Of a DNA stretch of 11,313 nucleotides, positions 1-6,222 are shown in pieces; the first letter of the stretch is position 1, and the number at the start of each line of letters is the position of its first letter. Under the pieces are notes generated by a model. It saw nothing but the letters and a program-made list of their open reading frames with translations. It searched no databases and was not told the DNA's origin. Source of the DNA: an uncultured Alphaproteobacteria bacterium (GTDB lineage: Bacteria > Pseudomonadota > Alphaproteobacteria > UBA3830); contig CAJOEB010000017.1 in assembly GCA_905233775.1 (NCBI GenBank), positions 1 through 11,313 of the forward strand, written 5' to 3'. Made by a program: the position numbers and the translations under genes.

Positions 1-1
1 A

Positions 2-451
2 CGAAAAAGTGATATAGCCAACATAACATATGCCAGTTGCCTCAATTTCTTTTATACAACGTCTATGTTTAATCCTTGGACGCTCGGTCTATTCTTTGTC
101 ATAGATTATCATTGGGTAAAAAGAATAAATAGCGATAGTTACCAATTCCAGCAAGCTTGGGGTAGTACTCAATACGGAGTTTCACCTGCCGATATGAGCG
201 TAGGAATTATGGAAGTATATACGAAAACAAAGAACCAAATCGCAGCATATCATCCGGATTTAGTCTGTACTAAAGATGGCGAAGAACGATTGTTTATGAG
301 AGTTTGTTATAGAAAGGCTCCAGGATTCACCAAATCAAAAATCGGTATGTTTATACTGGATATAAGTCCGAAAAAAAGCACTTACGATAACTATTTTAAA
401 CATGCATTAGTTATCACACCAAAACCCGGATTATTTCCCGTAAAAAAATAA
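2..451 (+). CDS. Hypothetical protein, 5' end outside the window
   Basis: I do not recognise this protein. The frame is open from the first bases of the window to the TAA at 449-451. The first in-frame ATG, at 65, has no Shine-Dalgarno sequence before it, so the gene most likely starts upstream and this is its C-terminal 149 residues. If translation did start at 65, the product would be 128 residues. The visible part has an aromatic, hydrophobic stretch around the ATG at 65 (Phe, Trp, Leu, Tyr rich). After it comes a soluble-looking mixed region with two cysteines about 14 residues apart and a basic C-terminus. No catalytic or nucleotide-binding motif is visible. It faces the 3' end of a tRNA gene on the opposite strand. 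Composition is AT-rich like its neighbours, with no clear sign of recent transfer. A decayed gene fragment is possible. Confidence 0.5.
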   Translation, partial: RKSDIANITYASCLNFFYTTSMFNPWTLGLFFVIDYHWVKRINSDSYQFQQAWGSTQYGVSPADMSVGIMEVYTKTKNQIAAYHPDLVCTKDGEERLFMRVCYRKAPGFTKSKIGMFILDISPKKSTYDNYFKHALVITPKPGLFPVKK

Positions 452-520
452 AAGAAAACAAAAAAAATAAAGAATAGGGTAAAGTAATAAAACAATATGC
501 AAATAGTATTATGCGAAATA

Positions 521-597
521 TGGTGCGTCCGAGAAGATTCGAACTTCCGACCTTCTCCTCCGGAGGGAGACGCTCTATCCAGCTGAGCTACGGACGC
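521..597 (-). tRNA. tRNA-Arg, anticodon CCG
   Basis: Read on the minus strand, the sequence folds as a complete cloverleaf of 77 nt including an encoded 3' CCA at 521-523. The acceptor stem pairs GCGTCCG with CGGACGC. The D-arm is GCTC/GAGC, and the anticodon stem is TCTCC/GGAGA around a 7-nt loop CTCCGGA with anticodon CCG. The variable loop is 5 nt. The T-arm, GGAAG/CTTCT with loop TTCGAAT, has one G-T pair at its outer end. The anticodon reads CGG (arginine), which should be a rare codon in a genome this AT-rich. Confidence 0.96.
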
Positions 598-640
598 AAA
601 AATAACAAACTCATTACATGGTAATATCTAATAAATACTT

Positions 641-673
641 GCTAACAATAAATATCAGCTAACAACAATATCA
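641..673. repeat. Imperfect 17/16-bp tandem duplication
   Basis: The unit GCTAACAATAAATATCA (641-657) is followed at once by GCTAACAACAATATCA (658-673). The copies differ by one substitution and one missing A. The repeat lies between the tRNA gene and the end of hinT. It is one of four similar short duplications between genes in this window. Confidence 0.75.
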
Positions 674-717
674 ACAACAGCAATGTGCCGCAATGATGAT
701 ATATAAACGATGATACA

Positions 718-755
718 TAGATATATATATTAATAGATATATATTATATGTATAT
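718..755. repeat. AT-dinucleotide low-complexity tract
   Basis: This is a run of alternating A and T with few interruptions (ATATATATATTAATAGATAT and similar), partly self-complementary. It lies downstream of hinT. It could form cruciform or hairpin structures, but there is no G+C-rich stem followed by a T run, so I do not call it a terminator. Confidence 0.6.
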
Positions 756-794
756 GCAGCAACTCGATAACACAAGCAACAATTTACTTTTAGT

Positions 795-1148
795 TTATAG
801 CACGCCTTTTAACGACTCTCCACCCAAAATATGCATATGAAAATGTTCTACTTCCTGTCCTGCATCACGTCCAGTATTTGTGAGAACACGATATCCGGAT
901 CTTCCAAGCCCAAGTACATCTTCTGCAACTTTTGTTAAGGTTTCAAAATATGCTTTAACTTCTTCTGCAGATGATCCTTGCACAAATTCTTCCAAATTTC
1001 GACATTCACGCTTACAAATTACCAATACATGCACTTTGCAAACAGGATTTATATCATAAAAAGCTAACGCGACATCATTTTCAAAAACTTTCTTAGAAGG
1101 AATTTCTCCATGCAGAATTTTATAAAAAATATTATTTCTATCGTACAT
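795..1148 (-). CDS. hinT: HIT-family purine nucleoside phosphoramidase (HinT-like)
   Basis: A histidine triad protein of the HinT branch, 117 residues, the usual length. Family members are small cytosolic homodimers that hydrolyse purine nucleoside phosphoramidates and AMP-lysine-type adducts. The N-terminal block (about residues 6-18, NIFYKILHGEIPS) and the DINP block (32-35) are typical. The triad is H102-F-H104-M-H106-I-L, with H104 as the expected nucleophile, preceded by GQEVE and followed by GGESL, as in other HinT proteins. The start is supported by AAGGAG 5 nt upstream of the ATG. One oddity: the usual IPK after the first histidine strand reads ICK here, giving three cysteines (37, 45, 49) within 13 residues. 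The gene diverges from folKP, with about 129 bp between their starts. Confidence 0.93.
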   Translation of the reverse strand: MYDRNNIFYKILHGEIPSKKVFENDVALAFYDINPVCKVHVLVICKRECRNLEEFVQGSSAEEVKAYFETLTKVAEDVLGLGRSGYRVLTNTGRDAGQEVEHFHMHILGGESLKGVL

Positions 1149-1153
1149 ATTTT

Positions 1154-1159
1154 CTCCTT
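1154..1159 (-). promoter_or_regulatory. Shine-Dalgarno of hinT
   Basis: On the minus strand AAGGAG lies 5 nt before the ATG at 1148-1146. It supports that start and a transcript beginning in the AT-rich divergent region. Confidence 0.75.
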
Positions 1160-1186
1160 AGTGTATTATTTTTTCGTAGTGTATTC

Positions 1187-1220
1187 TATACAGTATACTT
1201 TATACAGTATACTTTATACA
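1187..1220. repeat. 14-bp tandem repeat in the hinT/folKP divergent region
   Basis: The unit TATACAGTATACTT occurs twice in perfect tandem (1187-1200 and 1201-1214), followed by the first six bases of a third copy (TATACA, 1215-1220). Each unit contains the palindrome GTATAC. It therefore offers a TATACT hexamer, one base from the sigma-70 -10 consensus, on both strands. The promoters of hinT and folKP must lie in or near this region, but I cannot find convincing -35 boxes at the right distance. Confidence 0.8.
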
Positions 1221-1264
1221 TTATTACATACTATACATTCTTTACATTTATATTATACATTAGT

Positions 1265-1268
1265 GGAG
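1265..1268 (+). promoter_or_regulatory. Shine-Dalgarno deciding the folKP start
   Basis: GGAG is placed 9 nt before the GTG at 1278. The frame stays open upstream to an ATG at 1110, but that region is the hinT start plus tandem repeats and encodes an implausible Tyr/Ile/Leu-rich tail. The GTG just before the HPPK domain is therefore the better start. Confidence 0.65.
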
Positions 1269-1277
1269 ACTAAAACA

Positions 1278-2519
1278 GTGACGGAAAAAATTCAACAAAA
1301 TGATCTTGTTTTCTTGGCTCTTGGATCCAATTTAGGAAACAGAATGGAAAATCTCCGTAATGCTATCGATAAATTATCCGAATTCTTTTCAATAAAAAAA
1401 ATGTCTCACGTAATTGAAACAAAAGCTTTACTGCTGGAAGGCTCTCCTAATAGCTGGAATATTCCGTACATGAACATGATAATTGCAGGGACAACAAATC
1501 TTTCCGCAGATGCATTACTATCAGAAGTAAAAAAAATCGAGAAAAAATTGGGTCGAAATTTAGATGCGGAAAAATGGTCACCACGAATCATAGACATAGA
1601 TATTATTTCATACTATGGTCAGGAAATAACAAAAGAATATCTTACAATTCCTCACAAAGAGATCAAAAATCGTGATTTTTTACAATATCTTTTAGCTGAA
1701 ATCGGTTACAAAATACCAATTGATATACAAAGCAACATCGAAAATTATTCAGCCCTCGGACACTTCGTTTTATTTCCGAAAATGGTTGGCATAGTAAATG
1801 TAACACCTGATTCATTTTCCGATGGCGGACATTTTTTAGATCCAGAAAAAGCTGAAAAACAAATACGAAAATTGATATCCGACGGAGCAACAATGGTAGA
1901 TATAGGAGGTCAATCTACACGTCCGGGATATAAAGAAATTTCCGCAAACGAGGAAATATCCAGGTTAAGCAAAGTTCTTGAATTTTGCAGCGATGTTGAT
2001 TGCATTAGTATCGATACATTTTCCGATGACGTTGTAAGTTATGTAATAAATAATCATCCAAAAATCAAATGTATAAATGTTCAACAACAAAAATTGCAAG
2101 ATAATACTATAAAATTAATAGCAGATCATAATTTAAAAATGATAATAATGCTTACCGGTATGGATTTTTCATTTTTTAGACGTACTATAGCAAAACTAGA
2201 AAAATTAGGCATTCAGCAGAAAAATATTATAGTAGATCCCGGAATTGGTTTTGGAAAGAGTAAACAAGAAAATGTAGAAACAATCAAAAATTTAAACCGA
2301 CTACGAGAAACTGATTGCGAAATTATGCTTGCGCATTCCAGAAAATCATTCATATCCGCTTTTTCCAACGCAAAAGCAGAAGATAGAGATATAGAAACAA
2401 TTGCAATTTCATCTTTTGCATTTGATAACAGTGCCGTGGATTATATAAGAGTACATAATGTCGAAAAACATATGAGATTTTTCGTTGCAAAAAAACTTAT
2501 GAATAAAGAATTATCTTAG
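1278..2519 (+). CDS. folKP: Bifunctional HPPK / dihydropteroate synthase (FolK-FolP fusion)
   Basis: A fusion of two consecutive folate-synthesis enzymes, 413 residues. Residues about 10-140 are 6-hydroxymethyl-7,8-dihydropterin pyrophosphokinase, which starts with LALGSNLGNR and carries SPRIIDIDII with R103, D106 and D108 (the Mg/ATP site). Residues about 169-405 are dihydropteroate synthase, which condenses the pterin pyrophosphate with p-aminobenzoate. Its motifs are IVNVTPDSFSDGG (about 172-184), DIGGQSTRPG, SIDTF, VDPGIGFGK, SRKSF and RVHNV. The core pterin-binding Asn, both Asp, Lys, Arg and His are present. Some usually conserved positions differ: DIGGE is DIGGQ, the IND segment reads INVQQQ, and the MH of the MHMQG strand reads ML. 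I use the GTG start with a GGAG 9 nt before it. The gene is divergent from hinT, and no other folate gene is in the window. The fusion itself is known in other bacteria and in some Rickettsia. Confidence 0.93.
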   Translation: MTEKIQQNDLVFLALGSNLGNRMENLRNAIDKLSEFFSIKKMSHVIETKALLLEGSPNSWNIPYMNMIIAGTTNLSADALLSEVKKIEKKLGRNLDAEKWSPRIIDIDIISYYGQEITKEYLTIPHKEIKNRDFLQYLLAEIGYKIPIDIQSNIENYSALGHFVLFPKMVGIVNVTPDSFSDGGHFLDPEKAEKQIRKLISDGATMVDIGGQSTRPGYKEISANEEISRLSKVLEFCSDVDCISIDTFSDDVVSYVINNHPKIKCINVQQQKLQDNTIKLIADHNLKMIIMLTGMDFSFFRRTIAKLEKLGIQQKNIIVDPGIGFGKSKQENVETIKNLNRLRETDCEIMLAHSRKSFISAFSNAKAEDRDIETIAISSFAFDNSAVDYIRVHNVEKHMRFFVAKKLMNKELS

Positions 2520-2547
2520 ATAACCTAAAATTAACTTATATAAACAG

Positions 2548-2577
2548 CTATTTCTCTTTTAAAATAGTATTTTTTTT
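2548..2577 (+). terminator. Possible weak intrinsic terminator after folKP
   Basis: A six-pair stem CTATTT/AAATAG (2548-2553 and 2562-2567) with an 8-nt loop is followed almost directly by a run of eight T (2570-2577). The stem has only one G-C pair, so it is weak. Its position 28 bp past the folKP stop and before rpmI fits a transcription boundary. Confidence 0.35.
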
Positions 2578-2585
2578 GGTATAAA
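2577..2585 (+). promoter_or_regulatory. Candidate extended -10 promoter for rpmI-rplT
   Basis: TGGTATAAA matches an extended -10 element (TGn followed by TATAAA). It directly follows the putative folKP terminator and lies about 100 bp before rpmI. No good -35 is visible at 17 nt, which extended -10 promoters can tolerate. The resulting leader of roughly 95 nt would leave room for translational control of the L35-L20 mRNA, but I see no defined structure. Confidence 0.3.
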
Positions 2586-2676
2586 TTTATCTATGTTGTT
2601 TTTTCAGCATTTGGTTTGCGAATTTAGGTGTTATGGGTATACCTTATTCGCTGTTAAGTTTGATTTTTTTTAAGTC

Positions 2677-2681
2677 GGAGG
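2677..2681 (+). promoter_or_regulatory. Shine-Dalgarno deciding the rpmI start
   Basis: GGAGG lies 5 nt before the GTG at 2687. This start gives a product of exactly the standard L35 length. An upstream ATG at 2633 would add 18 residues not seen in the family. Confidence 0.8.
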
Positions 2682-2686
2682 AAAAA

Positions 2687-2884
2687 GTGCCCAAGTTAAA
2701 AACGAAAAGTGCGGCGAAAAAAAGATTTAATTTCACCGCTTCCGGAAAGATTATAGCTCAGCCTGCGTTTAAACGTCATAATCTGAGAAAAAGACCTCAG
2801 AAAATGAAAAGACAGACTCGCGGAACGATGATTTTGAGTTCCAGGGATGCAAAAAACGTTATTAAGTATATGCCATACAAGTAG
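2687..2884 (+). CDS. rpmI: 50S ribosomal protein L35
   Basis: Bacterial ribosomal protein bL35, a small basic protein of the large subunit. From the GTG at 2687 the product has 65 residues, the typical length. It opens with the family pattern (M)[13 protein letters not shown], continues with a FTASGKI segment and an [13 protein letters not shown] basic stretch, and ends in IKYMPYK. The initiating GTG is set by GGAGG 5 nt upstream. It is followed 23 nt later by rplT, the usual pairing. The infC gene that precedes the pair in many bacteria is not present here; folKP lies upstream instead. Confidence 0.95.
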   Translation: MPKLKTKSAAKKRFNFTASGKIIAQPAFKRHNLRKRPQKMKRQTRGTMILSSRDAKNVIKYMPYK

Positions 2885-2907
2885 TAATAAATTAGGAGCT
2901 GAGAGAT

Positions 2908-3264
2908 ATGTCTAGAGTAAAAAGAGGAATAACGGCGCACGCACGCCACAGAAAAGTAATTGAAGCATCAAAAGGTTTTAGAGGACGCTCAAGCACATGT
3001 TTTCGTGCAGCAATTGAGCAGCTTGAAAAATCTATGCAACGTGCTTACAGAGATAGACGTAATCGTCGTCGCGATCTTCGCAGATTATGGATTATCAGAA
3101 TTAATGCAGCAGTAAGAGAACACGGATTAAAATATTCTCAATTCATAAACGGATTGAATAAGATCAATCTATCGCTGGATAGAAAAGTACTATCAGAACT
3201 GGCGATAAATGATAAAGCAGCATTTCTTGAAGTTGTTAATAAAGTAAAAGCTACTTTAGGATAA
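2908..3264 (+). CDS. rplT: 50S ribosomal protein L20
   Basis: Bacterial ribosomal protein bL20, 118 residues, the usual size. L20 binds 23S rRNA early in large-subunit assembly, and in several bacteria it represses translation of its own rpmI-rplT mRNA. The start [19 protein letters not shown] and the next segment [14 protein letters not shown] are characteristic. They are followed by the very basic helix ([13 protein letters not shown]) and the globular C-terminal half containing [27 protein letters not shown] lies 9 nt before the ATG. It is probably cotranscribed with rpmI. The 58 nt to dksA contain no clear terminator. Confidence 0.97.
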   Translation: MSRVKRGITAHARHRKVIEASKGFRGRSSTCFRAAIEQLEKSMQRAYRDRRNRRRDLRRLWIIRINAAVREHGLKYSQFINGLNKINLSLDRKVLSELAINDKAAFLEVVNKVKATLG

Positions 3265-3322
3265 TTTTTTGCTGAACTGTTTTTATTGTAGGGTTAAGAA
3301 TTATTAGTGTAGGGAGGTGTAC

Positions 3323-3751
3323 ATGATCGGAAATAAGATTTGTGAATTGCCTGATGGTTATAAACCTTCTGAAGAAGAAGAGTTTATGTGCGATTTTCAG
3401 CGTGAGTATTTTAGACGCAAATTAGAGAAATGGAAGTCAGATATTCTGAACGACAATGAGGCTGTTTTAAAATACTTACAAGAAGAAGGAAAAGCATGTA
3501 CAGATATTGCTGATCGCGCATCTTCCGAAACTGATCTGACTTATGAATTGCGTAGTAAAGATCGAGCAAGAAAACTTATTGCTAAAATCGATGAAGCTCT
3601 TTTGCGAATTGATGCAGGAACATATGGTTACTGTATTGAAACGGGAGATCCTATTTCATTAAAACGTTTGGAAGCTCGCCCGGTAGCTATGCTTAGCATA
3701 GAAGCGCAAGAACGTCACGAAAAACAAGAGCGTGTTCATAAGGACGACTAA
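3323..3751 (+). CDS. dksA: RNA polymerase-binding transcription factor DksA (zinc-site-degenerate type)
   Basis: DksA enters the secondary channel of RNA polymerase and, with ppGpp in many bacteria, changes rRNA and amino-acid promoter activity. The product has 142 residues. It has a helical N-terminal region, a coiled-coil hairpin (about 25-95) whose tip carries D61-I-A-D64-R-A66, matching the DxxDxA tip of E. coli DksA, and a C-terminal globular domain with GTYGYC and LKRLEARP. The four zinc cysteines of E. coli DksA correspond here to C104, T107, S125 and A128, so no zinc finger can form; this pattern is common in alphaproteobacterial DksA. The ATG at 3323 is preceded by AGGGAGG at 5 nt. 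It lies between rplT and lepB, 5 nt before lepB. Confidence 0.92.
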   Translation: MIGNKICELPDGYKPSEEEEFMCDFQREYFRRKLEKWKSDILNDNEAVLKYLQEEGKACTDIADRASSETDLTYELRSKDRARKLIAKIDEALLRIDAGTYGYCIETGDPISLKRLEARPVAMLSIEAQERHEKQERVHKDD

Positions 3752-3756
3752 CTGCA

Positions 3757-4635
3757 ATGTCGAAACAAGAAAATTCGAACAAAAAGTCGGAGAAAAAAAA
3801 CGAAGAAAAGGTTTCGTGCCAATATCAATATATCGTAAAAAAATATTGGAACAAATTTTTTGGATCAACATCATCGAATGAACAAACAAAGAAAGAAGAA
3901 CCGACATTAAAAGAAGATTTGAGATTTATTGCGATATTTATATCAATATTTGCATTATTTCGTTTTTTTGTTTATGACTATTATATAATACCATCTAGTT
4001 CTATGGTTCCGTCATTATTAATCGGAGATATGCCGTTAGTAGAAAAATGGACTTATGGATATAGTCGTCACAGTATATGGTTTAGTCCGAATTTATTTTC
4101 CGGTCGTAAGTTTTTCAAACATAACGTAAAACGCGGAGAAGTTATCGTATTTAAAGAACCGGAAGACGGAGATAAAAATATTATAAAACGAGTTATCGGT
4201 CTTCCCGGAGATAAAGTTGCCGTAAAACAAGGAATAATTCACGTAAATGGTGTTCCCGCGCAATTGAAATTCAAAAAAAGGTTTATTTACGAAGATATCA
4301 ATATGCGCACATTTAATGAACTAGTTGTTTATGATGAAATTTTACCATTATCTTCAGCTCCCGTTCATACTGTGGCTTACTATGAACCGGCTCGAAATTC
4401 TGCTCCAAATAATTTTGATGAAATCGAAGTTCCTGAAGGGTACTATTTCGTAATGGGAGATAATCGCGATTTTTCAAAAGATTCCAGATGCGGTCTTGGA
4501 ATGGTTCCTGAAGAAAATCTTATGGGACGTGCCGTTTATACTATCTATTCAATAGCAAATGGCGTAAAACTTTGGGAATTTTGGCTTTGGTTCCAAAATA
4601 TAAGATACGATCGCATAATGAAAAAGATAATTTAA
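3757..4635 (+). CDS. lepB: Type I signal peptidase (leader peptidase)
   Basis: A serine/lysine-dyad protease that cuts Sec and Tat signal peptides on the outer face of the inner membrane; the product is 292 residues. Residues 1-54 form a charged Lys/Glu/Asn-rich cytoplasmic extension, and one membrane segment spans about 57-72. Box B is IPSSSMVPSL with nucleophile S82. Box D is IIKRVIGLPGD with general base K144, and box E is GDNRDFSKDSR (234-244). Only one N-terminal membrane helix is present, against two in E. coli LepB. The start is 5 nt after the dksA stop, and only a distant AGGA (12 nt) could serve as a ribosome site, so translation may be coupled to dksA. The neighbouring dacA product has an apparent Sec signal that this enzyme would process. 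Confidence 0.95.
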   Translation: MSKQENSNKKSEKKNEEKVSCQYQYIVKKYWNKFFGSTSSNEQTKKEEPTLKEDLRFIAIFISIFALFRFFVYDYYIIPSSSMVPSLLIGDMPLVEKWTYGYSRHSIWFSPNLFSGRKFFKHNVKRGEVIVFKEPEDGDKNIIKRVIGLPGDKVAVKQGIIHVNGVPAQLKFKKRFIYEDINMRTFNELVVYDEILPLSSAPVHTVAYYEPARNSAPNNFDEIEVPEGYYFVMGDNRDFSKDSRCGLGMVPEENLMGRAVYTIYSIANGVKLWEFWLWFQNIRYDRIMKKII

Positions 4636-4639
4636 CCAC

Positions 4640-5329
4640 ATGAGTGGAAAAACAACAGAAGAAATTCAAGAAATAGAAAAAATAATCGGATATACATTCA
4701 ATAATAAAAAATTATTGGAAAGTGCCGTTGTACATCCCGGATTAGAAAAAAATTTATCTTCCAAAGATTTTGAAAAATTAGAATTTCTTGGTGATCGTGT
4801 TCTTGGATTATCTCTTTCGGATTTTCTATATCATCGATTTCCTGAAGAAACAGAAGGAGAACTAGCCGTAAGAATTGCAACATTAGCAGGAACAGATTTT
4901 CTAATTGAATTAGCAAAAAAAACAAAAATTATCAATTATTTCAAAATTCCAAAAGATTTTTATATATCAAGCCACAAAAATTCATCGGCAATAGCTGATA
5001 TGATGGAAGCAACTTTCGGAGCGGTTTTTCTAGATGCTGATTTCAAGTCAGCGCAGAATATAGTTCTGAATATTTATAAAAACGATATAGAAAAAGTAAT
5101 TTACAAAGAAAAAGATGCAAAAACGCAATTACAAGAAATCGCACAAGCAAAGACAAAAACATTACCTTTATATCGATTGATAAAAATGGTCGGAGAAATC
5201 CATAATCCTGTTTTTGAAATGGAAGTAAATGCTTGCGGCAAAACAGCTATAGGTCATGGTAATTCTAAAAAAAATGCAGAACATGATGCAGCGGAACAAT
5301 TACTGAAGATATTAAAAAATAACAAATAA
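4640..5329 (+). CDS. rnc: Ribonuclease III
   Basis: A double-strand-specific endoribonuclease acting in rRNA and mRNA processing; 229 residues, the normal length. The catalytic domain (about 8-150) has the signature FEKLEFLGDRVL. E45, E48, D52, E72, D120 and E123 match E. coli E38, E41, D45, E65, D114 and E117, so all metal-binding residues are kept. The double-stranded-RNA-binding domain follows (about 160-226), with KTQLQEIAQ and a GNSKKNAEHDAAEQLLK helix. The start lies 4 nt after the lepB stop and has no evident Shine-Dalgarno, which suggests coupling to lepB translation. The lepB-rnc-era-recO order is common in alphaproteobacteria and links export, RNA processing and ribosome assembly. 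Confidence 0.96.
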   Translation: MSGKTTEEIQEIEKIIGYTFNNKKLLESAVVHPGLEKNLSSKDFEKLEFLGDRVLGLSLSDFLYHRFPEETEGELAVRIATLAGTDFLIELAKKTKIINYFKIPKDFYISSHKNSSAIADMMEATFGAVFLDADFKSAQNIVLNIYKNDIEKVIYKEKDAKTQLQEIAQAKTKTLPLYRLIKMVGEIHNPVFEMEVNACGKTAIGHGNSKKNAEHDAAEQLLKILKNNK

Positions 5330-5369
5330 TTAAAAAGATAAAAAGAAGGAAAAAAGGAAAAAGATAAAA

Positions 5370-6215
5370 ATGAAAAAATGCGGATATATTTCTGTTATCG
5401 GAGAAACGAATGCCGGGAAATCGACTTTAATAAATAAATTAGTCGGACAAAAAGTTTCTATAGTCTCCAGAAAAATTCAAACAACATTATCACGAACTAT
5501 CGGAATTGCAATTTATGGGGAATCGCAAATTATTTTTATAGATACTCCGGGATTTTTGCATAATGCATCGAAAAAAGCAGCTGAATCATTGTCAAAAATC
5601 GCTTGGGACGCATTTCGCGAATCAGATAATGTACTATTCGTAATAGATGTTAACAAAAAAAATCTCGATACAAGTATAGAGTTGTTAGAAAAAATCTCAC
5701 CAGACAAAAAAGTCGCATTAGTAATGAACAAAGTCGACTTAATCTATAAACCAAATCTTCTAAAAATTGCAGATACCTTCAGTAAAGTGCGAAATTTTGA
5801 AGAAATATTTATGATTTCGAGTACAACAGGAAGCGGTATAGAAGACATTTTAAAATATTCTGCAAAAGTCGTTCCCGTAAGCGATTGGATTTATCCCGAA
5901 GATGAAATTACAGACTCATCCTTTGAAAAATATACATCAGAAATTACAAGAGAACATATTTATCATCGACTGCACAAAGAAATTCCGTATAAATGCTTGG
6001 TAAAAACAGAAAATTATAAAGAACAAAAAGATGGTAGTATAAAAATTGTTCAAAATATCTATGTAAAAAATAACGCCCATAAAATTATCTTTGTCGGACA
6101 CAATGGCGGAAAAATAAAAGCGATTGGAGAGGCATCAAGAAAAGAATTATCGCAATTATTAAATCGTAATGTACATTTACTCTTACATGTTTTTGTTGAT
6201 GAAAAATTTTGTTGA
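5370..6215 (+). CDS. era: GTPase Era (30S assembly)
   Basis: Era binds the 3' end of 16S rRNA and assists 30S maturation; 281 residues. GTPase motifs are G1 GETNAGKST (11-19), the switch-I region QTTLSRT, G3 DTPG (58-61), G4 NKVD (120-123), and a G5-like ISSTTGSG. The KH domain contains FVGHNGGKIKAIG (about 241-253) and RKELSQLL. A purine-rich leader with AAGGA 11 nt upstream precedes the ATG. The C-terminus stops at HVFVDEKFC. It lacks the roughly 15-20-residue tail, with a conserved Trp, that usually follows the last KH strand. The stop codon lies inside a 16-bp tandem duplication that also supplies the recO start region. Confidence 0.95.
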   Translation: MKKCGYISVIGETNAGKSTLINKLVGQKVSIVSRKIQTTLSRTIGIAIYGESQIIFIDTPGFLHNASKKAAESLSKIAWDAFRESDNVLFVIDVNKKNLDTSIELLEKISPDKKVALVMNKVDLIYKPNLLKIADTFSKVRNFEEIFMISSTTGSGIEDILKYSAKVVPVSDWIYPEDEITDSSFEKYTSEITREHIYHRLHKEIPYKCLVKTENYKEQKDGSIKIVQNIYVKNNAHKIIFVGHNGGKIKAIGEASRKELSQLLNRNVHLLLHVFVDEKFC

Positions 6216-6222
6216 TGAAAAA
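6191..6222. repeat. Perfect 16-bp tandem duplication at the era/recO junction
   Basis: TTTTGTTGATGAAAAA occurs at 6191-6206 and again at 6207-6222. In the era frame the second copy supplies the TGA stop at 6213-6215, and its last A is the first base of the recO ATG. With a single copy, era would read on into CSGEK and stop at 6238-6240, overlapping recO. Confidence 0.95.

Noticed and set aside
718..755. AT-repeat region as a terminator or replication origin element
   Set aside because: There is no G+C-rich stem with a T tract and no DnaA-box cluster. It is better described as low-complexity DNA.
1110..1277. N-terminal extension of FolKP starting at ATG 1110
   Set aside because: It overlaps the hinT start, encodes a Tyr/Ile/Leu-rich tail derived from AT repeats, and lacks a Shine-Dalgarno. 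The GTG at 1278 has one and fits the HPPK domain boundary.
2633..2686. N-terminal extension of L35 starting at ATG 2633
   Set aside because: L35 is normally about 65 residues, and the GTG at 2687 with GGAGG gives exactly that. The upstream codons are the leader.
5330..5369. Purine-rich era leader, with AAAAAGATAAAA at both ends, as a regulatory repeat
   Set aside because: In such A-rich DNA a 12-bp match spaced 26 bp apart can easily arise by chance, and the segment is sufficiently explained as a ribosome-binding leader.
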